Shown here one piece after another: positions 34,058-41,960 of a DNA stretch of 64,000 nt; position 1 is the first letter of the stretch; every line of letters begins with the position of its first letter. Below the pieces are notes generated by a model, which saw only the letters and a list, made by a program, of their open reading frames with translations, had not been told where the DNA came from and searched no databases. The stretch is from NCBI GenBank assembly GCA_963666475.2, contig CAXXJM010000001.1, positions 1,240,001 through 1,304,000 on the forward strand, in the 5' to 3' direction. Source of the DNA: JBFHIZ01 sp963666475. GTDB lineage: Bacteria > Bacillota > Clostridia > Lachnospirales > Lachnospiraceae. The position numbers and the translations under genes were made by a program.

Positions 34058-35416
34058 TTAAAAAATACGCTTCTTTTTTATCATGTCAATGAACTCTTGA
34101 TTATTCTTTGTACGCGCAAATAAATCCAGTATTTGATCCACAGAATCTTCTTTTCGTAATGACAGCAATGCTTTCCTTGCGATATCAATTCCCTCTTGTT
34201 CATCTTTACTTAATAAAAGATCATCTCTTCTCGTTCCTGATTTTAGGATATCAATCGCTGGAAAAATACGTCTTTCTGAAAGTTTTCGATCAAGTACCAT
34301 TTCCATATTACCAGTACCTTTGAACTCTTCATAAACCACGTCATCCATCTTGCTTCCTGTATCCACCAGTGCTGTCGCTAAAATGGTAAGACTTCCACCT
34401 TCACGCATATTTCTTGCTGCACCAAAAAATCGTTTTGGCATATATAATGCAGCAGGATCAAGTCCACCTGTAAGCGTTCTACCACTTGGCTGCACGGTCA
34501 GATTGTACGCCCTTGTAAGTCTTGTAATACTATCTAAAAGAATTGTAACATCCTTCTTATGCTCTACCAATCGCTTTGCACGTTCGATTACCATTTCAGA
34601 TACTCGCTTATGGTGTTCTGGGAGTTCATCAAACGTAGAATAAATGACTTCTACATTTTTCCCGTGAATCGCTTCTTTGATATCAGTTACTTCTTCTGGT
34701 CTCTCATCAATCAGCAAAATAATGATGTGCATATTCGGTTCGTTCGTTTTTATGGACTTCGCTACTTCTTTGAGCAAGGTAGTTTTACCTGCCTTAGGTG
34801 GCGATACTATCATTCCCCTCTGCCCTTTTCCCACAGGACTTAGCAAATCCATTACACGCATAGCAACCGTAGCCTCCGGTGTTTCCAATCGCAATCTCTG
34901 ATCTGGAAATATAGGAGTCAGATCTTCAAAGTTTGGTCTTCTCTTTGCCTCTTCTGGATGAAATCCATTAATTGAGCTAACATATAATAAGGCGGAAAAT
35001 TTTTCCGTTTGTGTTTTTACTCTTGTATTTCCTGCAACAATATCACCTGTCTTTAAATTGAACTTCTTAATTTGGCTTGGAGCCACATATACATCATCTT
35101 CTCCTGGAAGAAAATTCTCACAACGAATAAATCCATACCCGTCCTGCATAACCTCCAGAATTCCTTTTGCGCTGTTTCCACTATCCAACTCTTCCATTGC
35201 ATTCTTTTTTTTACGTTTTGGTTCATCATGATGCTGCGAAGTTGTCACATCGTTTGAATCAATCTTTTGCTCTTCTTCTTTGGCATCCTCAGCGTCTTTT
35301 AACAACATTGCTTCCACAAGTTCTGCTTTTTTCATCGCTGATGCGCCCTTTATTTCGCGAATTTTTGCAAGTTCACGCAATTCTGCCACTGCAATTGATT
35401 CGTACTTTTCTCTCAT
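34058..35416 (-). CDS. rho: Transcription termination factor Rho
   Basis: Rho is a hexameric RNA helicase that ends transcription of untranslated RNA. This 452-residue protein has a Rho-N helix domain (residues 1-40, LRELAKIREIKGASAMKKAELVE). A charged insert follows at about 43-80 (KEEEQKIDSND...PKRKKK), then the RNA-binding cold-shock-like domain (GYGFIRCENFLPGEDDVYV). The RecA-like motor has Walker A PPKAGKTTLL near 205 and the R-loop/Q-loop segment DSITRLTRAYN. The insert is longer than in E. coli Rho and is common in Clostridia. GGAGG lies upstream of the ATG. Its promoter region contains a remarkable 19-bp dyad. Confidence 0.97.
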   Translation of the reverse strand: MREKYESIAVAELRELAKIREIKGASAMKKAELVEAMLLKDAEDAKEEEQKIDSNDVTTSQHHDEPKRKKKNAMEELDSGNSAKGILEVMQDGYGFIRCENFLPGEDDVYVAPSQIKKFNLKTGDIVAGNTRVKTQTEKFSALLYVSSINGFHPEEAKRRPNFEDLTPIFPDQRLRLETPEATVAMRVMDLLSPVGKGQRGMIVSPPKAGKTTLLKEVAKSIKTNEPNMHIIILLIDERPEEVTDIKEAIHGKNVEVIYSTFDELPEHHKRVSEMVIERAKRLVEHKKDVTILLDSITRLTRAYNLTVQPSGRTLTGGLDPAALYMPKRFFGAARNMREGGSLTILATALVDTGSKMDDVVYEEFKGTGNMEMVLDRKLSERRIFPAIDILKSGTRRDDLLLSKDEQEGIDIARKALLSLRKEDSVDQILDLFARTKNNQEFIDMIKKKRIF

Positions 35417-35506
35417 AAGACCTCCAATTTAAGTAGTACCCTTTATTCTATCAAAATTTATTCTGGGAATTTTTAACGAATGTTATCGATTTTTGATTAG
35501 GTTCTT

Positions 35507-35549
35507 ATTATACAACAAATCCGTGACGATGTCACGGATTTGTTGTATA
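35507..35549 (-). promoter_or_regulatory. rho promoter embedded in a 19-bp perfect dyad
   Basis: The sequence at 35509-35527 and its exact complement at 35531-35549 flank a 3-base centre (GAT). On the minus strand the dyad contains GTGACA (35535-35530) and TATAAT (35512-35507), 17 bases apart, a good promoter for rho. No T-run follows, so this is not a standard terminator for the upstream operon. It could be an operator, or an RNA hairpin if read through. Confidence 0.5.
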
Positions 35550-35573
35550 TACATGATTGCAATTTCATTACAT

Positions 35574-36569
35574 TTAGTTAACGTGAAAATTAATATTTAT
35601 ACTTCCTAAAGCGCAATCTACTGAAATGTCGTATTTTCCATTTTTGTTATAAGAAGCAGACCCAAGAACTACATTGCCATTTTTTCCAATTTGAACGTCT
35701 CCTGCTGCACAGCTTGCTTCAACTGCATAATCGCTTTCATCACCAATGATATCAATACTAATATCACCCATGGCACAACTAGCAATCAACTCTTCGGTTA
35801 TCAGATTTCTTACCTCCATACTACCCATTCCAATATCTGTAGTAAAAGTTTTTGAACTCATGGTTCCAATTTCACAATCACCGGCACCAATTTCTCCGTT
35901 TGTTTCTTCTGTATAAAGCTCTTTAATCTCTATAGAACCTGCACCAATCTCAAATTCAAAGGATTGATTTGCCAAAATCTTGTCTGCGACAAACTCTCCT
36001 GCTCCAAGTTCTACCGTGATTTTATCTGCAAGTAGCGAAGTAACCGATATGGACGCAGCGCCTGATTCGATTGTAACAGTATTTAAAATAACATCTTTTG
36101 GAACATATAAAGTAATAATGCTATGCGTGTTTCCCAAAAAAGCGATATCTTCATCAATTCCCTCGAAATGTAATGTCCCATTACTTAAGTAACATCTAAA
36201 ATCTCCTGCTCGACTACTATCTATATAATAACTATTGTCTTCAGATTCCTTGATCAAAAACTCACATGCTGCAATTTTCAAATAAAGATCGGTTACTTCC
36301 GTCTCATCAGAAATTTCCATTTTACTGATGTTTCCATTATATACGGTATGTTTCGAATTGTCCCAGTCAGAAAAATTAATATCATCCAAATTCATATCCA
36401 AATTAAATTTTTCTGCAGTTTGCTCACGTAAGATGCTATTTTTTAAGCCGACAACAAACTGTGTGGATATATTTCTTCCTCCAATAATGAATCCAACTAT
36501 CGAAAAGAACATTCCGATAAACATAATTCCTGCGATAACTATTAAGATTACCTTTACAAATTTTTTCAT
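35574..36569 (-). CDS. DUF4097-type surface beta-repeat protein
   Basis: This 331-residue protein has one N-terminal membrane helix (about residues 5-28). A long beta-rich region of short repeats follows, with recurring GAG/GMG/AMG-D turns such as IGAGSIEIKEL, IGAGDCEIGTM, IGMGSMEVRNL and CAMGDISIDI, a pattern of DUF4097-like (adhesin-type) domains. It is probably anchored with the repeats outside. It starts inside the stop of the DUF1700 gene (ATGA), so it is coupled to it and to the PadR repressor. Such modules are often linked to envelope stress; the molecular role is unknown. Confidence 0.8.
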   Translation of the reverse strand: MKKFVKVILIVIAGIMFIGMFFSIVGFIIGGRNISTQFVVGLKNSILREQTAEKFNLDMNLDDINFSDWDNSKHTVYNGNISKMEISDETEVTDLYLKIAACEFLIKESEDNSYYIDSSRAGDFRCYLSNGTLHFEGIDEDIAFLGNTHSIITLYVPKDVILNTVTIESGAASISVTSLLADKITVELGAGEFVADKILANQSFEFEIGAGSIEIKELYTEETNGEIGAGDCEIGTMSSKTFTTDIGMGSMEVRNLITEELIASCAMGDISIDIIGDESDYAVEASCAAGDVQIGKNGNVVLGSASYNKNGKYDISVDCALGSININFHVN

Positions 36570-37189
36570 TTAATTCCCTCCCATACCTTTCCAGGTAATG
36601 TAGTACTTAGTTTAAATAATTTTGCCGTAAGTGGCATTACATATCTTGATATCAATACTACAAATAATACAAATAAAAAACCTACTGCAGATGTAATCAA
36701 TCCTCCGCCAATTGCAATCATGCCATAGGCTGGAAACACAAAGAACTGAACAATACCACTAAACGCAACAGCAAATCCGACAAAGATACATATTAACGCT
36801 GTTAGACCAAAAGAAAAAATTACTACTGCCACTGAAAAAATTAGTGAGATGCATACAATCCAGGTCGCAAATAAAAAAGGCACCCATATAATCGAAGTGA
36901 GAATTAATAATACCGTAATTCCTGCCGATGCCTTTTTTTCTTCTGGCATAGGTTGATTCTCCATCTTTTTTTCTGGAGCTGGCGGAATCTCTCTACTCAC
37001 TCCCAAATCATCCATAATTGTAAAAGCCACCATTTCTGGACTTACTAATTCTTTGATGACCTCTTCTTCCTTTTCTTCACCAGCATCATTAAAATAGTTT
37101 TCATAATATTGTAATGCTTCGTCTCTCTCTTCCGATGGAACTCTTACTAGCAGCCCTGCTAACTGCTCCATAAATATTTCTCTATTCAT
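36566..37189 (-). CDS. DUF1700/HAAS-domain membrane protein
   Basis: This protein of 207 residues begins MNREIFMEQLAGLLVRVPSEERDEALQYYENYFNDAG, the helical HAAS/DUF1700 domain found beside PadR repressors, and then has about four membrane segments in the second half (residues 95-190). The ATG at 37189 overlaps the padR-like stop by 8 bases and has AGGGG upstream; the longer frame to 37327 lies inside the regulator gene. DUF1700 domains are thought to sense or bind within the PadR module, but no biochemical function is established. Confidence 0.85.
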   Translation of the reverse strand: MNREIFMEQLAGLLVRVPSEERDEALQYYENYFNDAGEEKEEEVIKELVSPEMVAFTIMDDLGVSREIPPAPEKKMENQPMPEEKKASAGITVLLILTSIIWVPFLFATWIVCISLIFSVAVVIFSFGLTALICIFVGFAVAFSGIVQFFVFPAYGMIAIGGGLITSAVGFLFVLFVVLISRYVMPLTAKLFKLSTTLPGKVWEGIK

Positions 37190-37508
37190 GATTTTCCCCT
37201 CCTGCAAACAATTTTGATATCTCATCGGAATATCTAATCCATTCCTCTTTATAATAGGAAAGTTGTTTTCTCCCTGTATTAGTAATCCGATAATATCTGC
37301 GATTCCTTCCTCCACATTCTTTATCATAAATATCCAAATATTGCTCTTTCTTTAGTCTTCTAAGTACGGGATAAAGAGTTGATTCAGAAAGATCGATGGC
37401 AGCTCTGACATCTTGTGTAATTTTATATCCATAGGTTCCCTCTTGCTCATCCGATACGACTGCGAGGACAATCGCATCTAGTAATGCAGCTCCTGTATTA
37501 TATACCAT
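37182..37508 (-). CDS. PadR-family transcriptional regulator
   Basis: This 108-residue winged-helix repressor begins MVYNTGAALLDAIVLAVV. It has the PadR core (GTYGYKITQDV, LSESTLYPVLRRLKKEQYL) and the wing ending RNRRYYRITNTGRKQLS, followed by a C-terminal helix. PadR proteins usually repress their own operon and respond to small compounds or envelope stress. The ATG at 37508 has GGAGCG upstream. It is the first gene of the operon with DUF1700 and DUF4097 genes. A strong promoter with a dyad downstream of the start point fits autorepression. Confidence 0.93.
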   Translation of the reverse strand: MVYNTGAALLDAIVLAVVSDEQEGTYGYKITQDVRAAIDLSESTLYPVLRRLKKEQYLDIYDKECGGRNRRYYRITNTGRKQLSYYKEEWIRYSDEISKLFAGGENHE

Positions 37509-37534
37509 AAACACGCTCCTTTTTATCAAATTAT

Positions 37535-37599
37535 AATATTATACGTCATATAATATTGTCGTTTGTATATACTATATATCGTATAATATTGTTTGTCAA
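37535..37599 (-). promoter_or_regulatory. Promoter and operator of the PadR operon
   Basis: On the minus strand TTGACA (37599-37594) and TATAGT (37576-37571) are 17 bases apart, near consensus. Downstream, AATATTATA and TATAATATT (37535-37557) form a 9-bp dyad with a 5-base centre. A related TATAATATTG copy lies between 37582 and 37591. The dyad is a likely PadR operator. Confidence 0.6.
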
Positions 37600-37767
37600 C
37601 AAATATTTTCTTTATCTTGTATTCTTGTGCGCTTTCATATATCATAGGTATGTGATAAAATTCGTATCAAAAGATTCAAATAATCACATCTGGAGTATAG
37701 TGTAAAAGATAAATCTTTCACACGGCAATTTGTGCCTAGCACAAAGTTGCCAGACTTTGAGAAAGGC

Positions 37768-38742
37768 ATGCTTATTTATATGAAAACGATACCAAAACAT
37801 TTTGACGATCTCAGAGTGTATACACTAAATACATATTTAAAACATACCTATGGAGAAAAAGTATATAAAATTGCACTGCACTCAAATATGACATGTCCAA
37901 ACCGCGATGGAAAGCTTGATACCAGAGGATGTATCTTCTGCTCAAATGGTGGAAGCGGAGATTTTTCTGTTTCAGGGACACTATCCGAACAAATCCAAAA
38001 AGGAAAAGAAAAACTTTCCGGAAAATATCATGGAAACCAGTTTATTGCGTATTTCCAATCATTCACCAATACCTACGCACCAATTTCCAGGCTCAATGCT
38101 CTATTTTCTGAAGCCCTTGAACACCCAGATATCGTAGGACTTTCAATTGGAACACGAGCCGATTGTTTAGAAGAACCGGTGCTTGAACTTCTTTCACAAT
38201 TGCAGGTCAAGCATCCGAATAAATTTATTTGGATTGAACTTGGACTCCAAACGATTCACGAGCAGACGACCCAATACATTCGCAGACATTACCCAATGTC
38301 CTTATTCCAAGATACCATTAACCGTTTATATGCTCATCATATACCTTATATCATTCATACTATTATAGGCCTTCCAGGCGAAACAAAAGAAGATTTTCTT
38401 GAAACCATTCACTACGTCAATTCAACACAAGCATTGGGAATCAAACTTCAACTCCTTCACGTAATTGATGGAACCGACATGGCAGATGACTGGAAAAGAG
38501 GGTGTTTTGATACACTTGATATGGACGAATACTTTGAATGGTTAATTTCAGCAATCGAACAACTATCCCCTGACATCTGTATTCACCGTCTTACAGGAGA
38601 TGGAAACGAAGAAAATTTACTTGCGCCATTATGGACACTTCAAAAAAGAATGGTGCTCAACTCTTTTCACAAGAAAATGAAAGAAATGAATACATGGCAA
38701 GGAAAAAATTATTATGACTCAAGAACCTTCAACACTATATAA
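37768..38742 (+). CDS. Radical SAM protein, TIGR01212/YtqA type
   Basis: This protein of about 324 residues is a radical SAM enzyme of the YtqA-like family, whose substrate is unknown. The iron-sulfur cysteines lie in NMTCPNRDG and GCIFCSNGG near residues 37-60. The family pattern continues with FQSFTNTYAP, VGLSIGTRADCL, IELGLQTIHE and HTIIGLPGET. Two in-frame ATGs (37768, 37780) are possible, neither with ideal ribosome-site spacing. A 12-bp hairpin with a single bulge lies just upstream (37724-37751). It overlaps the DUF4364 gene downstream by 29 bases, so the two form an operon. Confidence 0.9.
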   Translation: MLIYMKTIPKHFDDLRVYTLNTYLKHTYGEKVYKIALHSNMTCPNRDGKLDTRGCIFCSNGGSGDFSVSGTLSEQIQKGKEKLSGKYHGNQFIAYFQSFTNTYAPISRLNALFSEALEHPDIVGLSIGTRADCLEEPVLELLSQLQVKHPNKFIWIELGLQTIHEQTTQYIRRHYPMSLFQDTINRLYAHHIPYIIHTIIGLPGETKEDFLETIHYVNSTQALGIKLQLLHVIDGTDMADDWKRGCFDTLDMDEYFEWLISAIEQLSPDICIHRLTGDGNEENLLAPLWTLQKRMVLNSFHKKMKEMNTWQGKNYYDSRTFNTI

Positions 38743-39229
38743 ACTAATTGTTCTATATCTTCTAAATAAAGCCAATTTCCCAATGACAAACTCGCAAATA
38801 GGAAATTTTATCTTAGAGAAAGAATACACTGATTTTTTAACACTCCAGCAAGTATTAAGTGAACTTGTAGAATCAAAGCTAATTCTCTCAAAAACCGTTG
38901 GACATCGTACATTGCTTAGTCTCACAGAAGATGGAAAAAACACACTTTCCTATTTTAAAAATCGCATTCCAAATGCAATCATTACAGATCTTCATTCATT
39001 TTTATCAGAAAACTCAATACAACTAAAAAATGAAGTTTCCGTTCTATCAAACTATTACAAAACAACTTCGGATGGATATGAAGTTGAATTAATTGCAAAA
39101 GAAAAAGACCAAACCCTCATCAATTTGAAACTAAGTATTCCTACGGAAGCCTTAGCCATTTCAATTTGCGAGAACTGGACTACTAAAAATGAATCTATTT
39201 ACAAATATGTAACGGAAGCCTTATTTTAA
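38714..39229 (+). CDS. DUF4364-family protein
   Basis: This 171-residue protein has an N-terminal winged-helix-like region (LYKLIVLYLLNKANFPMTNSQIGNFILE, then LSLTEDGKNTLSYF). This resembles marR/PadR-like DNA-binding folds, and the C-terminal beta-rich part is of unknown role. The architecture and length match DUF4364, common in Lachnospiraceae. DNA binding is inferred from the fold only. It begins within the end of the radical SAM gene, and its stop codon sits inside its own terminator hairpin. Confidence 0.85.
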   Translation: MTQEPSTLYKLIVLYLLNKANFPMTNSQIGNFILEKEYTDFLTLQQVLSELVESKLILSKTVGHRTLLSLTEDGKNTLSYFKNRIPNAIITDLHSFLSENSIQLKNEVSVLSNYYKTTSDGYEVELIAKEKDQTLINLKLSIPTEALAISICENWTTKNESIYKYVTEALF

Positions 39230-39241
39230 GGCTTCCGTTTT
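39211..39241 (+). terminator. Terminator overlapping the DUF4364 stop codon
   Basis: AACGGAAGCCTTA and TAAGGCTTCCGTT form a perfect 13-bp stem with a 3-base loop, followed by TTTT. The stop codon TAA of the gene lies in the second arm. Confidence 0.8.
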
Positions 39242-39256
39242 CAGATTAGATTCCAT

Positions 39257-40582
39257 TTATTCACTTGGTCTTTTTTTAATTTTTTTCATATGTTCGCGTA
39301 TCGTCTTCTCATATCCGTTTCCACTTGGTTTATAAAACTCACGTCCACTTAATTCATAAGGAAGATAATCTTGTGAAACATAGTGGTCTTCATAATCATG
39401 GGGATATAAGTATCCAGTTCCACGTCCAAGCTGTGCTGCACCTTTATAGTGAGCATCTCTTAAATAAGGTGGAATTGTAGCATTTCCTGTTTGATCAACT
39501 GCTTGCATAGCTTCAAATATTCCTAGAGCTGAATTGCTTTTCGGAGCACATGCTACATAAGATACCGCCTGGGCAAGTATAATTTGTGCTTCTGGCATTC
39601 CAATTCTCTCTACTGCCAATGAGGCTTGCGTTGCTACCATTAACGCATTTGGATCTGCATTCCCCACATCCTCTGATGCACAAATCATGACCCTTCTTGC
39701 GATGAATGTCACGCTCTCTCCAGCTTTCAACATTCTTGCCAAATAATATAGAGCTGCATCCGGATCCGATCCACGCATACTTTTTATAAAAGCGGAAATG
39801 GTATCATAGTGATTATCTCCAGATTTATCATATCGGAGAACTTTTCTTTGAATACATTCCGAAGCAACAGAAAGTGTAATATGAATTTTTCCGTCTTCAC
39901 TTCTTGGAGTTGTGAGCACACCAATTTCAATAGCATTTAGCACATTTCGTGCGTCTCCACCACTCATCTCTGCTATAAACTCAGCAGCTTCCTGCTCTAT
40001 ACATGCCTCATAGCTTCCAAGACCCTTGATCGGTTCTGAGATCGATCGATGAATCAATTCTATTAGATCAGATTTTTCTAGAGGCAACAGTTCAAAAATA
40101 GATGACCGGGAAATAAGCGCTGAATTTACTTCAAAATACGGGTTTTCTGTTGTTGCACCAATCAGAATAATAGTTCCATCTTCCACATGTGGTAACAAAA
40201 AATCCTGCTGCGCCTTATTAAACCGATGAATCTCATCAATAAATAAAATCGTTTTTTTCTGATACATTGCAAGATTTTTTTTTGCTTCTTCAACAACATC
40301 GGACATATCCTTTTTCCCGGCAATGGTCGCATTGATCTGCTGAAAATAGGAACTCGTCGTCTTTGCAATGACTTTTGCAATTGTTGTTTTACCCGTCCCG
40401 GGTGGACCATAAAAAATTAATGATTTGATCTTATCTGCTTTTATTGCCCGATATAGAAGTTTATTTTCAGCAAGAATATGCTTCTGTCCTACAATCTCTT
40501 CTAAGGTCTCCGGTCTCATTCTTGCCGCAAGCGGAGATTCCTTTTTGGCATTTTGCATTCTGCTGTATTCAAATAAATCCAT
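39257..40582 (-). CDS. rarA: Replication-associated recombination protein A (MgsA/RarA)
   Basis: RarA is an AAA+ ATPase of the clamp-loader family acting at stalled replication forks. This 441-residue protein shows the N-terminal SPLAARMRPETLEEIVGQKH, Walker A GPPGTGKTT at 59-67, Walker B FIDEIHRFNKAQQD, sensor 1 GATTENPYF and the C-terminal tetramerisation region (RDAHYKGAAQLGRGTGY). No ruv or tRNA-modifying genes are adjacent. It follows a DUF4250 gene by 38 bases. Confidence 0.96.
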   Translation of the reverse strand: MDLFEYSRMQNAKKESPLAARMRPETLEEIVGQKHILAENKLLYRAIKADKIKSLIFYGPPGTGKTTIAKVIAKTTSSYFQQINATIAGKKDMSDVVEEAKKNLAMYQKKTILFIDEIHRFNKAQQDFLLPHVEDGTIILIGATTENPYFEVNSALISRSSIFELLPLEKSDLIELIHRSISEPIKGLGSYEACIEQEAAEFIAEMSGGDARNVLNAIEIGVLTTPRSEDGKIHITLSVASECIQRKVLRYDKSGDNHYDTISAFIKSMRGSDPDAALYYLARMLKAGESVTFIARRVMICASEDVGNADPNALMVATQASLAVERIGMPEAQIILAQAVSYVACAPKSNSALGIFEAMQAVDQTGNATIPPYLRDAHYKGAAQLGRGTGYLYPHDYEDHYVSQDYLPYELSGREFYKPSGNGYEKTIREHMKKIKKRPSE

Positions 40583-40620
40583 AACTTAACCTCATTCACG
40601 TTTTTTAGGACGCAAACATC

Positions 40621-40794
40621 TTACTTAAATTGATGTTCCTTTTCCTGATAATAATAATTGATCGAAGCCATTTGCTCTTCAAGGTCTTTTCGATCAATTG
40701 CCAAATCATCACAAAGATCTTCTAAATCTTCGTATTGATCTCTCAACTTCATATTTACATAACTAAGTAACATTGCTGGGTCTTTTGGTATCAT
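40621..40794 (-). CDS. DUF4250-family small protein
   Basis: This 57-residue protein begins MIPKDPAMLLSYVNMKLRDQY and is acidic in the middle (EDLEDLCDDLAIDRKDLEEQM), helical throughout. It matches the DUF4250 family of Clostridia, for which no function is known. The ATG at 40794 has GGAGG 5 bases upstream; the longer frame to 40863 overlaps the CHR gene and lacks support. It lies in a run of close-set minus-strand genes between the CHR transporter and rarA. Confidence 0.88.
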   Translation of the reverse strand: MIPKDPAMLLSYVNMKLRDQYEDLEDLCDDLAIDRKDLEEQMASINYYYQEKEHQFK

Positions 40795-40817
40795 AATGCC
40801 TCCATTCTCCTTTCGGA

Positions 40818-41369
40818 CTAAAGCTGAAATACGATTCCAATCACAGCTCCCACTACGAACCATAGTGCAGGGTGAATTTTCTTCACTTTTTTGATCTGCA
40901 TCAATCCTGTAATGATAACTGCGATGATGATCAACTCCAGATTAGGTATCCACTTCGTTTCTGTTTGTGTAAAGAGAGTCAATTTAAACAATTCGAACAC
41001 TGCGACAGCTATTACTGCCGTTACAACTGGACGAATTCCAAAAAAAGCCCCTTTAACATATTTGTTCTCACTAAAGTTTTCTAGAAATTTTGCAACAAGT
41101 ATGATAATGACCATACTTGGAATAACCATGGCAATTGAGGTTAGGATTCCTCCCCCAAGTCCAGCCGCATGGTAACCTGAAAAAGTAGCCATATTGATAC
41201 CAACCGGCCCAGGTGTACTTTGACTAATTGCAATCATATCGGTCAGTTGTGAAACAGTAAACCAGTCTTCGTGTTTTGCTAGTTCAATCAGATAGGGTAT
41301 CGTAGCAAGACCACCACCAATAGAAAACAATCCAATTTTAAAATATGCCCAAATCAAACGTAAAATCAT
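40818..41369 (-). CDS. CHR-family transporter, second half-size subunit
   Basis: This 183-residue membrane protein is a half-size member of the chromate ion transporter family. It has FSIGGGLATIPYL near residue 17, the conserved QSTPGPVGINMATFSGYH near 48-65, and about five to six membrane segments. Paired half-size proteins work together; the natural substrate in anaerobes without chromate stress is unclear. I prefer the ATG at 41369, which overlaps the stop of its partner (ATGA) with AGGA 6 bases upstream; an ATG two codons earlier is also possible. Confidence 0.9.
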   Translation of the reverse strand: MILRLIWAYFKIGLFSIGGGLATIPYLIELAKHEDWFTVSQLTDMIAISQSTPGPVGINMATFSGYHAAGLGGGILTSIAMVIPSMVIIILVAKFLENFSENKYVKGAFFGIRPVVTAVIAVAVFELFKLTLFTQTETKWIPNLELIIIAVIITGLMQIKKVKKIHPALWFVVGAVIGIVFQL

Positions 41370-41941
41370 TTCCATTCCTGCCCACCTTTACTTTGACGTG
41401 AGTTTTGAAATTCTTCTAAACTTTTCACCAAAATACCGATCAATGCGGAAGAAATAATAATTATAATGGTTGGTACATCGGTCAAAAAAGCCACCATTGC
41501 TGAAGCAAAACAGATGATTAGGGCAAATACACCAGTAATACTTTTTTTAACCAACCCAAAAATAGTATGAAGCATCAAGGCGCAAACCACAGCTTTTATA
41601 CCAGCAAGCGCATGTGCAACTATTGGAGTGGTGATAAATTCTTCTAAAAATGTTGCGACAATCAAAATTATTAAAATAGAAGGTGTGATCATCCCCATCG
41701 TAGCAAAAATCGCACCAAGGATTCCTTTTCTTTTATAACCAATGAAAGTAGCAGTGTTCACCGCAATAATCCCCGGTGTACACTGCCCAATTGCATAGCA
41801 ATCCAGCAACGTGTCACTTGAGATCCACTCACGCTTTTTCACTAACTCATATTCTAACATAGGAAGCATGCTAAGACCGCCTCCAAATGTCATTGATCCA
41901 ACTTTAAAAAATGCGACAAACAATTCAACCAAGTCTTTCAA
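41366..41941 (-). CDS. CHR-family transporter, first half-size subunit (TTG start)
   Basis: This is the partner half-size CHR transporter, 191 residues, with FGGGLSMLPMLEYELV near residue 18 and QCTPGIIAVNTATFIGYKRKG near 50-70. No ATG fits: the family-typical N-terminus LKDLVELFVAFFKVGSMTF begins at a TTG (41941) with AGGAG 7 bases upstream, so a TTG start is proposed. An extended frame reaching 42016 runs into the ABC exporter gene. It starts 19 bases after that exporter and is coupled to the second subunit. Confidence 0.88.
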   Translation of the reverse strand: MKDLVELFVAFFKVGSMTFGGGLSMLPMLEYELVKKREWISSDTLLDCYAIGQCTPGIIAVNTATFIGYKRKGILGAIFATMGMITPSILIILIVATFLEEFITTPIVAHALAGIKAVVCALMLHTIFGLVKKSITGVFALIICFASAMVAFLTDVPTIIIIISSALIGILVKSLEEFQNSRQSKGGQEWK

Positions 41942-41960
41942 AATATATCTCCTGTCTGAC

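Noticed and set aside
35509..35549. Ordinary terminator for the PadR operon
   Set aside because: The stem is perfect, but no T-run follows on either strand and it contains a promoter for rho.
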